NCBI RefSeq assembly: GCF_014697105.1
Contig: NZ_JACJRF010000007.1
Location: 1 to 64,000, forward strand
Source of the DNA: Anabaena subtropica FACHB-260
Lineage (GTDB): Bacteria > Cyanobacteriota > Cyanobacteriia > Cyanobacteriales > Nostocaceae
Direction of reading: 5' to 3'
DNA: 64,000 bases
Shown: in pieces, positions 1-11,217 of the stretch
How the letters are laid out: each line of letters begins with the position of its first letter
Position numbering within the stretch: position 1 is the stretch's first letter
Program-made: the position numbers and the translations under genes
The notes under the pieces: generated by a model
Databases searched by the model: none
The model's input: only the letters and a program-made list of their open reading frames with translations
What the model was told of the DNA's origin: nothing

Positions 1-84
1 GATTATGAAGTGTATTCAGAGGTAAGTGAAGCCATGATTTATGGTTCCTTACTTCGTCTCATGGTTAGGCGATTGTCTATTTAA
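1..84 (+). mobile_element. 3' end of an IS5-type transposase gene (partial)
   Basis: An open frame runs from the first base to a TAA at 82-84. It encodes DYEVYSEVSEAMIYGSLLRL and then MVRRLSI. The pattern KDYE...SEAMIY..M.RLMLRRL is typical of the extreme C-terminus of IS5-family DDE transposases, so this is read as the end of such a gene. The rest lies outside the window, so I cannot tell whether the element is intact, and I did not identify its terminal inverted repeat. The identification rests on only 27 residues. Confidence 0.55.
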
Positions 85-706
85 TATTTACTTTACGAAT
101 CAGCTCTTACTGAAATTACCTACTATTGCCGCAAGTTCATCACCATTCTTAGTAAATTCTATCTCTGCAAAAAACAATACAAATAATAAACACGTAAGCA
201 AGATATTAAAATATTTGCTTCCTATAGCTAAAGATTATTTTCAATGTATTATTTTTGTTTTCTTAGCCTGGATTATTGTGTACCTTTGTTTACTGATAAT
301 GCTTACTTATGTGATAAGAGTATAGGTGACAGGGAACAAGTTTGATATTCCTTACCATAAGTTTTTGCTGAAAATTTGTACTTTAATTTATCTAAAGATA
401 TGTCATATTATATGATCATGCTGATATCTTTGCTCAAGCTGACCCGACACAGTAACAAATAGTATTAGATATTTTAAATTTAGCCAAAGAATATGGGGAA
501 GTTCATAATATTTTTTTCAAGCTTTTAGCTATCAATAAATAAAGTGATTTTTATATTTCCTAAGTATCATATTTTCCAACAATTTTTGTTAGTAAATAGA
601 TATGCAAAAAACTGATAAATCATAAAAAATAAACAATAATTAACATTGAACACCACTAATCGAGAATAACATAGTTAACAAAGTATACTCAGGAGTTTTG
701 AAAGTT
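85..706. other. AT-rich stretch without a convincing gene
   Basis: This stretch lies between the transposase tail and the antitoxin gene. A 94-codon open frame at 41-325 overlaps the transposase end in another frame and resembles nothing I know, so it is not annotated. The DNA is strongly AT-rich. Its only clear signal is an AGGAG ribosome-binding site at 691-695, which serves the next gene. Confidence 0.5.
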
Positions 707-1024
707 ATGCAAGTGACAATTGATTTACCAGATAAGTTAACAGAGAAAATTATCAATAAATGGGGTAATTTACCGCAAACAATTATCAATAATCTTGTAT
801 TAGAAGCATTTCGAGAAGGATTGATTAATTTTGATGAACTAAATGAGTTACTAAATTTTGCTTCTGATACTGAACTTAAGGATTTTTTGAAACAAAAAAA
901 TATTCTGCATTCGGCAGGCTTACTTAATTTGTATGGTACTTGTGCTGATATTGATTTTGCAACGGATGAATTAGGTATTTCTCCCGAAACAGATGATGAT
1001 TTAATTGGTGTCTTTGATGAATAG
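707..1024 (+). CDS. Antitoxin-like small protein of a PIN-toxin pair
   Basis: This is a 105-residue acidic protein (ATG at 707). An upstream in-frame TTG at 698 is possible, but the AGGAG at 691-695 is too close to it, so ATG 707 is preferred. The sequence starts MQVTIDLPDKLTEKI and continues with LEAFREGLINFDELNELL, resembling the UPF0175-type antitoxins common in cyanobacteria: a short beta strand followed by helices that would bind DNA and the toxin. The acidic C-terminus (ETDDDLIGVFDE) is a likely toxin-wrapping tail. Its stop overlaps the start of the PIN toxin by 8 nt, which indicates translational coupling. By analogy it would neutralise the toxin and autoregulate the operon; that is inference. 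Confidence 0.65.
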   Translation: MQVTIDLPDKLTEKIINKWGNLPQTIINNLVLEAFREGLINFDELNELLNFASDTELKDFLKQKNILHSAGLLNLYGTCADIDFATDELGISPETDDDLIGVFDE

Positions 1025-1429
1025 TTCTTTAATCTATTTACTAGATACTAATGTATGTATCATCTATCTCAAGGGAAAATCTCCTAGTATTAATCATCAT
1101 CTTGATAGTTTAGAACCTGAAAAAATTGCGGTTTGTTCAGTAGTCAAGGCTGAGTTATTTTATGGTTCTATGCGTAGTAACAATCCTCAAAAAGCTGTAA
1201 CTCTGCAAAAGATGTTTGTAGAACAGTTTTTTTTTTAACTTTTGATGATGGCTGTGCTGAAATTTATGGCAATATTCGGGCTGATTTAGCAAAGATTGGA
1301 ACTCCTATAAGTTCAAATGATATACAAATTGCTTCTATTGCTTTAGCGAACAAGTTAATTCTAGTTACTCACAACGTTAGGGAATTTAGTCGAGTTAAAG
1401 GGTTACAAATTGAAGATTGGGAAGGGTAA
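1017..1429 (+). pseudogene. VapC-like PIN-domain toxin, frameshifted in a T10 run
   Basis: The first part starts at ATG 1017 and reads MNSSLIYLLDTNVCIIYLKG, the opening of a PIN-domain ribonuclease with its first catalytic Asp. It then includes VCSVVKAELFYG, with the conserved Glu. The frame stops at 1236-1238 immediately after ten T residues (1227-1236). The rest of the domain continues in another frame as TFDDGCAEIYGNIRADLAK and then IQIASIALANKLILVTHN, with the conserved second half and the acidic residues, ending at TAA 1427-1429. One extra T, or two fewer, would restore the frame. It may be a dead gene, a sequencing error in the homopolymer, or a slippage-dependent toxin. It overlaps the antitoxin gene by 8 nt. 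Confidence 0.75.
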
Positions 1430-1489
1430 TATGAAAATTTGACTCAATATTTTTATTTTTATTTTTAATTAAATTATACATTGATATTA

Positions 1490-1543
1490 GTTCGTAGTAA
1501 GGGCTTTAGCCCTCGGAGTAGCAGTTTAGTGCTTACTACGAAC
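1490..1543. repeat. Palindromic dispersed repeat
   Basis: A perfect 12-bp inverted repeat joins 1490-1501 (GTTCGTAGTAAG) and 1532-1543. Nested inside is the palindrome AGGGCTTTAGCCCT at 1500-1513. A related hairpin lies at 62194-62213. It looks like one of the small palindromic intergenic elements of Nostoc-type genomes and could also end transcripts from the toxin-antitoxin side. Confidence 0.6.
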
Positions 1544-5297
<3,754 letters not shown>

Positions 5298-5329
5298 TTC
5301 GTGACGCTGGGGGCTAGAAACTAGGGACT

Positions 5330-5412
5330 GGAGAATTCCATTTTGGATTTTGGATTTGCGATTTTGGATTGGACTTCAATCTAAAATCCAAAATCTAAAA
5401 TCTAAAATTACG
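5330..5412. repeat. Heptamer-type repeat forming a long imperfect hairpin (apcE-apcA spacer)
   Basis: Between apcE and apcA (421 nt) there is a cluster of TTTTGGAT units on the left and CCAAAATCTAAAAT units on the right, which can pair with each other. This TTTTGGATT / AATCCAAAA repeat type is common between Nostoc genes. The remainder of the spacer (to 5718) must contain the apcA leader and very probably the strong apcAB promoter. A GGAGGA ribosome-binding site lies at 5705-5710. Confidence 0.6.
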
Positions 5413-5718
5413 ATTTTCCATCCCTGGCTTTGCTATGACTATTGCTGGGATAGCAGTAAATCTGAAACAAATATTACAAAGTGTTAAGAGCAGTCATAAA
5501 TGCTCAACAGAATGCCGGAGAATATTTTGCGGAAGGTCACTGAGTTTTAAAGCTTGTGTAGTTGTATTAACTCAAGCAAACTTGTAATGTAATCACTATG
5601 GCAGTCACTTCTTTTACTGCTGTGTCTACAAGACGAGAGCTAATCTCAGTCACCCAAATTTAAAATCGCACCAGTTTAATCAAATTCTGGTTTCATTTCG
5701 TACTGGAGGAATCCATTA

Positions 5719-6204
5719 ATGAGTATCGTCACGAAGTCCATCGTGAATGCTGATGCAGAAGCCCGCTACCTCAGCCCTGGCGAACTAGATCGGATCAAGA
5801 GCTTCGTTGCTGGTGGTCAACAACGTCTCCGCATCGCCCAAGCTTTGACAGACAACCGCGAACGTTTGGTTAAGCAAGCTGGCGATCAATTGTTCCAAAA
5901 GCGCCCTGATGTTGTTTCTCCTGGTGGTAACGCTTACGGTCAAGAATTGACAGCTACCTGTCTGCGTGACCTAGACTACTACCTCCGTCTTGTTACCTAC
6001 GGAATCGTTGCTGGCGACGTTACTCCTATTGAAGAAATCGGCGTAATCGGTGTTCGTGAGATGTACAAGTCTCTCGGTACTCCTATCGAAGCAGTTGGTG
6101 AAGGTGTACGTGCATTGAAAAATGCTGCTTCCAGCCTTCTGTCTGCTGAAGATTCTGCTGAAGCAGGCTCTTACTTTGACTACGTAGTAGGTGCGTTGCA
6201 GTAG
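5719..6204 (+). CDS. apcA: Allophycocyanin alpha subunit
   Basis: This 161-residue phycobiliprotein is the alpha chain of allophycocyanin, the main pigment-protein of the phycobilisome core. The bilin-binding Cys81 lies in [20 protein letters not shown], the hallmark of the family. Length and start ([19 protein letters not shown]) match other ApcA proteins. A GGAGGA sits 8 nt before the ATG. apcB follows after 65 nt, and the two chains form the (alpha-beta)3 trimers stacked into core cylinders with ApcC and ApcE. Confidence 0.98.
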   Translation: MSIVTKSIVNADAEARYLSPGELDRIKSFVAGGQQRLRIAQALTDNRERLVKQAGDQLFQKRPDVVSPGGNAYGQELTATCLRDLDYYLRLVTYGIVAGDVTPIEEIGVIGVREMYKSLGTPIEAVGEGVRALKNAASSLLSAEDSAEAGSYFDYVVGALQ

Positions 6205-6269
6205 GGTGCAGCTGTTTCCCTGCTGGAACTGGAATATTGCAATAAGGTTGGAAATAAGGAATTAACAAC

Positions 6270-6758
6270 ATGGCTCAAGATGCAATCACCGCCGTCATTA
6301 ACTCTGCTGACGTGCAAGGTAAGTACCTCGATACCGCAGCTTTAGAAAAGCTCAAAGCTTACTTCTCCACTGGCGAACTGCGTGTACGTGCTGCTACAAC
6401 AATCAGTGCTAACGCTGCTGCGATCGTTAAAGAAGCTGTAGCTAAATCTTTGTTGTACTCTGACATCACCCGTCCCGGTGGTAATATGTACACCACCCGT
6501 CGCTACGCTGCTTGTATCCGTGACTTGGATTACTACCTACGTTACGCTACCTACGCTATGCTAGCTGGCGATCCTTCCATCCTAGATGAGCGTGTATTGA
6601 ACGGTTTGAAAGAAACCTACAACTCCTTGGGTGTACCCGTGGGCGCTACCGTACAAGCTATCCAAGCTATCAAAGAAGTAACCGCTAGCTTAGTTGGTGC
6701 TGATGCTGGTAAAGAAATGGGTGTTTACCTAGACTATATCTCCTCTGGCTTGAGCTAG
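6270..6758 (+). CDS. apcB: Allophycocyanin beta subunit
   Basis: This 162-residue beta chain is the partner of ApcA. The bilin-binding cysteine is residue 82 ([19 protein letters not shown]). Asn72, in RPGGNMYTT, is the position that carries gamma-N-methylation in phycobiliprotein beta subunits. Codon use is strongly biased towards codons of highly expressed genes, as in apcA. An AAGGA-type ribosome-binding site (AATAAGGAATTAACAAC) precedes the ATG. apcC follows after 212 nt, which contain an inverted repeat listed separately. Confidence 0.98.
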   Translation: MAQDAITAVINSADVQGKYLDTAALEKLKAYFSTGELRVRAATTISANAAAIVKEAVAKSLLYSDITRPGGNMYTTRRYAACIRDLDYYLRYATYAMLAGDPSILDERVLNGLKETYNSLGVPVGATVQAIQAIKEVTASLVGADAGKEMGVYLDYISSGLS

Positions 6759-6801
6759 GAGCTTTTTCGCACTTAGTTATTAGGTGCGGCTTGATTAAGG
6801 T

Positions 6802-6885
6802 CTGGAAATCAATTGTGAGTGCTAGGACGTTCTATTGCTTATAATCATGAGTATTAGCGGTCTGGTATTGATGCTTGATTTCCAG
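6802..6885 (+). promoter_or_regulatory. Long-range inverted repeat between apcB and apcC
   Basis: CTGGAAATCAA at 6802-6812 is exactly complementary to TTGATTTCCAG at 6875-6885, an 11-bp stem closing a 62-nt loop. No T run follows. It could stabilise the 3' end of an abundant apcAB transcript or reduce read-through into apcC, whose product is needed at much lower stoichiometry. The pairing is seen directly; the role is inferred. Confidence 0.45.
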
Positions 6886-6970
6886 CCTTGGAACGATTAA
6901 TTAATAATTAATGCTCAAAGTTTTTGAGATAAAGAGTTTTTTCCAAAACACTGATAGGAGAATCCGAATT

Positions 6971-7177
6971 ATGTCCCGTTTGTTTAAAATTACAGCGCTG
7001 GTTCCTAGCCTCAGCAGAACTCGTACTCAACGCGAACTACAAAATACCTACTTCACTAAGCTAGTTCCTTATGAAAACTGGTTCCGCGAACAACAGCGCA
7101 TCCAAAAAGCAGGCGGTAAAATTATCAAAGTGGAATTGGCAACTGGTAAACAAGGCACTAATGCTGGGTTGTCATAA
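6971..7177 (+). CDS. apcC: Phycobilisome core small linker (LC)
   Basis: This 68-residue protein begins MSRLFKITALVPSLSRTRTQ and is the small core linker that caps allophycocyanin trimers. The CpcD-like fold is evident in the central VPYENWFREQQRI and the basic GGKIIKVELATGKQG. The longest open frame begins 60 nt upstream, but family length and an AGGAG at 6956-6960 support ATG 6971. It is the last gene of the apcEABC set and is followed by a clear terminator. Confidence 0.97.
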   Translation: MSRLFKITALVPSLSRTRTQRELQNTYFTKLVPYENWFREQQRIQKAGGKIIKVELATGKQGTNAGLS

Positions 7178-7213
7178 TTTCTATAGGTCGGAAATTATTA
7201 TAGTTAAGTTATG

Positions 7214-7240
7214 AGAGGGGTCTGTTTAGACCTCTTTTTT
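7214..7240 (+). terminator. Rho-independent terminator of the apc operon
   Basis: A nine-pair stem AGAGGGGTC / GACCTCTTT (with two G-T pairs) encloses a six-base loop, TGTTTA. A run of T overlaps and follows its right arm. It lies 36 nt after the apcC stop codon. Confidence 0.8.
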
Positions 7241-7300
7241 ATGTTTTTAAACGCAGCGAAAAGTCGGAGCGCCGGTTTCCGGCGATCTGAACTTTTCAAG

Positions 7301-7341
7301 ACAGAGGGACGCTGAGGTTAGCGCAGAGGGACGCTGAGGTT
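7301..7341. repeat. Short direct duplication
   Basis: The 17-mer AGAGGGACGCTGAGGTT occurs twice, separated by about 5 nt, just upstream of the SirB1-like gene. It is a short tandem duplication of unknown function. Confidence 0.5.
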
Positions 7342-7367
7342 TAACTTAATTAAGCGAGGCTTGGCCT

Positions 7368-8186
7368 ATGAATTTCTCTTCAGCAAGACAGTATTTTTAT
7401 CTGGAGATTCAGCAATCTGAGGAGGATATTGATTTGGCTAGGGCAGCTTTGTATATTGCCCAGGAAGAATATCCTCGATTGGATATGGAGGAGTATGTAA
7501 ATGCTCTGGATACGATGGCTGGTGAGCTTGAGGAACGTTTGCCATCTTCAAGGTACCCGTTAAGGGTGATTCAGGGTATTAATCAGTATCTCTACGATGA
7601 TTTGGGGTTTGCGGGAAATCAGCAAGACTATTATGACCCGCGTAACAGCTTTTTAAATGATGTAATTGATCGTCGAGTCGGTATTCCCATTACTTTAGCT
7701 TTGGTTTATCTGGAAGTTGCTCGAAGGATTGATTTTCCAATGGAAGGGGTGGGATTACCCGGACATTTCCTCATCCGTCCAGCGATTTCTGATATGGAAA
7801 TTTTTGTGGATGCGTTTAATCGTGGTGAGGTGATGTTTGCTCAAGATTGTCAAGATAAGCTGAATCAAATGTTTCGGGAATCGGTGAGTTTGCGACCAGA
7901 ATTTTTAGCTAGAGTCAGTAAGCGGCAATTTTTGGCAAGAATGCTGACTAATCTGAAATATATTTATCTGAGACAGCAACAATTAGAAAAAAGCTTGGGT
8001 GTGGTTGAAAGGATTTTACTGCTGTTTCCTGATGCAACCTCCGAATTGCGCGATCGCGGTTTACTCTACTACCAACTAGGTTATTATCCGCAGGCTACTA
8101 ATGACTTAGAAATGTACTTGGCGAATGTTCCCAACGCTGAAGATGCAGCCACTATTAAGCGGTTGTTGGGGGAGTTGGGAAGATGA
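7368..8186 (+). CDS. SirB1-family protein (transglutaminase-like fold with TPR tail)
   Basis: The 272-residue protein matches the SirB1/transglutaminase-like family. The core RNSFLNDVIDRRVGIPITLA, the family signature, and GVGLPGHFLIRP lie at about residues 90-145. Acidic residues and DAFNRGEV follow. Residues about 195-270 look like two tetratricopeptide-type helical hairpins (LEKSLGVVERILLLFPD...ELRDRGLLYYQLGYYPQAT). The canonical transglutaminase Cys is not obvious, so an enzymatic role is doubtful and the true function is unknown. It stands alone, about 130 nt after the apc terminator, and converges with the SRPBCC gene. Confidence 0.8.
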   Translation: MNFSSARQYFYLEIQQSEEDIDLARAALYIAQEEYPRLDMEEYVNALDTMAGELEERLPSSRYPLRVIQGINQYLYDDLGFAGNQQDYYDPRNSFLNDVIDRRVGIPITLALVYLEVARRIDFPMEGVGLPGHFLIRPAISDMEIFVDAFNRGEVMFAQDCQDKLNQMFRESVSLRPEFLARVSKRQFLARMLTNLKYIYLRQQQLEKSLGVVERILLLFPDATSELRDRGLLYYQLGYYPQATNDLEMYLANVPNAEDAATIKRLLGELGR

Positions 8187-8211
8187 GGGAGCAGGGAGAG
8201 AAAACTATTGA

Positions 8212-8652
8212 CTATTGACTTTCTGCTACGCGCTTGAGGCGACGGAGTTGGGCTTGCATATCTTGTTTTGTCCAAGTGGCGGCGAAGGTGTTGAAGCCCC
8301 AACTAACAAGGGGATTAGGGATGTCAAATTCAAAGCGGTTGAGTAGCAGAGTTCCCTGTTCTAGAGGTTGACATTCCCAGCGATCGCGTCCTTGAAAAAA
8401 TCCTTGAAATGCCCAAACTACTAACCCTGGTTGGCGTTCTGCAACAACGGTGTTCAAAGTAGGTTGAAGTAGGGGAATTTGAATTATGAAGCGGCTTTTA
8501 CTACCGACATCAGTACTCCACGTTTCCCCCACAGGTTCACAACGTAGTACAGGGTTCAGCCAACGGTGCATCAGGGTTAAATCCGTAATACACCTTTCTA
8601 CGGTACTAGCTGTAGCGTTAATTTGAATTGATTGTTCTAAAACCTGGGACAT
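8212..8652 (-). CDS. SRPBCC (START-like) family protein
   Basis: This is a 146-residue protein of the polyketide cyclase/dehydrase-like SRPBCC superfamily, a small helix-grip fold with a hydrophobic ligand pocket. The N-terminus LEQSIQINATASTVERCITDLTLMHRWL is the usual opening (strand, then the VxxxVxDxxxxxxWL-like helix). The C-terminus has the long amphipathic helix FAATWTKQDMQAQLRRLK. Ligand and role are unknown. It is convergent with the SirB1-like gene, with 25 nt between the stops. Confidence 0.75.
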   Translation of the reverse strand: MSQVLEQSIQINATASTVERCITDLTLMHRWLNPVLRCEPVGETWSTDVGSKSRFIIQIPLLQPTLNTVVAERQPGLVVWAFQGFFQGRDRWECQPLEQGTLLLNRFEFDIPNPLVSWGFNTFAATWTKQDMQAQLRRLKRVAESQ

Positions 8653-8789
8653 GATCGTAATTCGTAATTAAGGCATATAGAAAAATTCTTGGCATGAGGC
8701 GTTTCTAATACTTTACCCGACGGAGTGAGACAAGACATTTTTTTCCAATATGCTTAATTTTGTTGCTGTACTACTTAGATTAACTTAAG

Positions 8790-9016
8790 TCCCGATAGTC
8801 AGATTCTTGCCAGTAGTTGTGATGACCATACTATCGGACTCTGGAAGCTGAGTAATCAAGAATGTCATTCAACTTTGGGATGTGCAGAATTGTAGCCGTT
8901 GGCGATCGCTCAAATTTCCTCGCTTGTACGAAAATATGGACATCACAAGTATCACAGGTATCACAGACGCGGAAAAAGCTTCTTTGAAAATGTTAGGTGC
9001 AGTTGAAGAAAGTTAA
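8790..9016 (+). pseudogene. Relic of a WD40-repeat protein gene (C-terminal end)
   Basis: From about 8790 the + strand encodes SPDSQILASSCDDHTIGLWK, a near-perfect WD40 blade end. Shortly after comes IQLWDVQ (about 8867-8887), the end of another blade. It is followed by WRSLKFPRLYENMDITSITG and then AEKASLKMLGAVEES with a TAA at 9014-9016. That last segment matches the characteristic C-terminus of cyanobacterial NACHT/NB-ARC-WD40 proteins. The two blade ends are far too close together and their frames do not join, so an internal deletion has occurred and the N-terminal part is lost. I saw no functional start. Confidence 0.7.
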
Positions 9017-9031
9017 ATTCACGAAAAACAA

Positions 9032-9046
9032 GATTCCCGACTTCTT
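9032..9046. repeat. Half-copy of a dispersed palindrome
   Basis: GATTCCCGACTTCTT differs by one base from the left arm of the hairpin at 12731-12761 and is followed by a degraded right side. It is a decayed copy of the same repeat, located between the WD40 relic and the radical SAM gene. Confidence 0.5.
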
Positions 9047-9161
9047 AAAAAGATTACATTGGTGAACAAAAACTGCTTCATAAATACCTCTAGAGATATA
9101 TGTATATCGGTGTATATTTTTGGTTTGTTATTCATTGATAAACCTAATTGTCTGAGTCATC

Positions 9162-11015
9162 TTGCTTAAAGAAGAAAAACTTAGACCTTTATACAGGAGT
9201 GCATCACCACCGATAAAAATCTATCAAAGTAGGTGGGGAACAGTGTTTTTACCTTTAATCAATCGGCAAAATATATTTACAAAAGTCTTTGGCTTTGTAC
9301 AAGATATGGTAGACACAGAAAAATTTTTATCACTACCATCATCAATATGGCAACCAATTGATAATCGTTGGAAGTTATCAAAAATTGTGCTGATTGGCGA
9401 ATATATTAAATACCGAACATTCAATGGAGCTAACAAAGCTTTACCTGTACTCGCTTCTAGTTTAGTGAATGCTGGGTTTAGCCGAGTTGTCCAGCTAGAT
9501 TTAGAGCGTCCTGATTTGACTATTGACCATGTTTTATATGAAGTGAGAAACGCTGATTTAGTTATCTTTGCTGGTTGCTTAGCTACCCAATGGCAAGAAA
9601 TTGATGAACATAGCAAGAAAGTATTTACAGAACTAAAAAAATTTAGCAGAGAAAACGTCCCTATTTTAGTTGGTGGTTATGCTACCAAAAGCGTTGAAGA
9701 TATTGCCCGAATTACTCCTTGGATAACTGCATTTTGTGATGGTGAGGGTGAAGAGTCAATCGTAGAAATTGCCCATGCCGTTGCCAAAGGAACCTTCCAC
9801 AGAAACATGAAATATCTACCAGGATTGTGTTTCATAAATCAAGATAGGGAATTTTATCGCCTTGCTTCTGACTATAGCCAGCGTAATAAGTTTCATCATT
9901 CTATTGCACCTAGAGTTGATAACTTTGATGACATAGATCAAAATTTGGGGTTAATCCATATTCCCCAAATTCATAATATGGACATCTTTAAAACTCAAGA
10001 TGGTAGACAATTAAAAACAGCCCAAATGTTTACTCAAAGGGTTTGCTATTGGGGTTGTGATTGCTGTAATCAAAGTCAGGAAAATAATCATATTGTTAGA
10101 TTAAGTGAAATATCTTTCCGTAAGCAGTTGCGGCAATTAAAGCAGCGTGGTTATGAAGCGATTTATCTAGATGTTGATACTTTTACCGCCCATGAAATGG
10201 CCGCTAACAGGGAAGCCGAAATTCTTAAACAGGAAGGTTTTCTGTGGGGTTCAAATACTAGAGTTGACAAAATTGACTACGAACAGATGTGCTATTTAGT
10301 AGAGCATAACTGTGTCTATATGTTCTTTGGAGTTGAGCATATATTACCAGAAGTATCCTTGGCTAATCATAAGTTTAACGGCTCGATTCAAAGTCAAATC
10401 AAGCAAGCATTTGATTACCCAATTAAAATAAAAAAAGCATTTCAAGATATGAATCAAGCTGGATTACCCAGCAGTTATTTTTTGATTTTCGGGCTACCAA
10501 AAGCCAAGCTAAATCAAGATAAGACCGAAATTATCGGTTATGAGCCAACAACTTTAGAAGATGATCTGAGTGCAATTCGCTTTGGTTTAGAAGAATGCCA
10601 TCCTGACTTTTTAAACTTTAATATTCTACGATTTATGCCAGGCAGTTTTGCGGCTGATACACCAGGTGATTGCAGCTACTCTTGTGTACGTCCTTCTGGA
10701 GAACAGCCAATTACCGCCGGCTATTTCTTACAACGTGCTGTGCAATATTATGGCTATCCCCAGTCTCCAACACATGGAGTTTATCGACTGTGTGAGTCGG
10801 TGGGTAGGTATCAGCCCATAACCACGGCAATAAATCCCCAACGAGTTTATGACACTATTTGCTACGCCATGCAATTGATTAATGCCAAAATTGACGCAGG
10901 CGGTAAACCCACTAAATTATTTATTGACAGAGATTTACTAGCTTTAGGTTTAGTTAGTCAGGATGAACAGGGGAGATATGCGATCGCACCCTTAGAAGAT
11001 TTTGCCAGGATATAG
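9162..11015 (+). CDS. Radical SAM enzyme with cobalamin-binding-like N-domain
   Basis: The frame gives 617 residues. Residues about 75-220 resemble a B12-binding domain (LVIFAGCLATQWQEID, then PILVGGYATKSVEDIA and CDGEGEESIVEI). The [4Fe-4S]-binding motif is CYWGCDCC, with Cys295, Cys299 and Cys302 in CX3CX2C spacing, inside VCYWGCDCCNQS. A TIM-barrel-like region follows (AIYLDVDTFTA, YMFFGVEHIL, SYFLIFGLP). The substrate is unknown. The best-known relatives are B12-dependent radical SAM enzymes acting in tailored metabolite, lipid or tetrapyrrole chemistry. The start is uncertain: the frame opens at a TTG, and a later ATG (9306) would lose the N-terminal extension. It stands alone, without partner enzymes. 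Confidence 0.75.
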   Translation: MLKEEKLRPLYRSASPPIKIYQSRWGTVFLPLINRQNIFTKVFGFVQDMVDTEKFLSLPSSIWQPIDNRWKLSKIVLIGEYIKYRTFNGANKALPVLASSLVNAGFSRVVQLDLERPDLTIDHVLYEVRNADLVIFAGCLATQWQEIDEHSKKVFTELKKFSRENVPILVGGYATKSVEDIARITPWITAFCDGEGEESIVEIAHAVAKGTFHRNMKYLPGLCFINQDREFYRLASDYSQRNKFHHSIAPRVDNFDDIDQNLGLIHIPQIHNMDIFKTQDGRQLKTAQMFTQRVCYWGCDCCNQSQENNHIVRLSEISFRKQLRQLKQRGYEAIYLDVDTFTAHEMAANREAEILKQEGFLWGSNTRVDKIDYEQMCYLVEHNCVYMFFGVEHILPEVSLANHKFNGSIQSQIKQAFDYPIKIKKAFQDMNQAGLPSSYFLIFGLPKAKLNQDKTEIIGYEPTTLEDDLSAIRFGLEECHPDFLNFNILRFMPGSFAADTPGDCSYSCVRPSGEQPITAGYFLQRAVQYYGYPQSPTHGVYRLCESVGRYQPITTAINPQRVYDTICYAMQLINAKIDAGGKPTKLFIDRDLLALGLVSQDEQGRYAIAPLEDFARI

Positions 11016-11217
11016 GCTAGGGGGAAAGTAGCGTCCCAATTCTTCCCTCACACCCTTACCCCTTCTAAAGTTACGAAATCTTGAATAGATGTTCTCTAAA
11101 TTGAGGTTTTGAGCAAAAATCTGTAAACTGCATTCCCTTAGTCACTTGTCAATGAGTACATATTTCATGTACGGATTAGTATAGTAAAGATAAATTTTTG
11201 TGAAGCGAGGACTACGG

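Noticed and set aside
41-325. 94-codon open frame at the left edge
   Set aside because: It overlaps the transposase tail in a different frame, has no ribosome-binding site and lies in very AT-rich DNA with nothing recognisable in the translation.
11200-11217. GTG 11200 as the glgA start
   Set aside because: The GCGAGGA ribosome-binding site lies inside these codons and is correctly spaced for ATG 11218, where conserved sequence starts.
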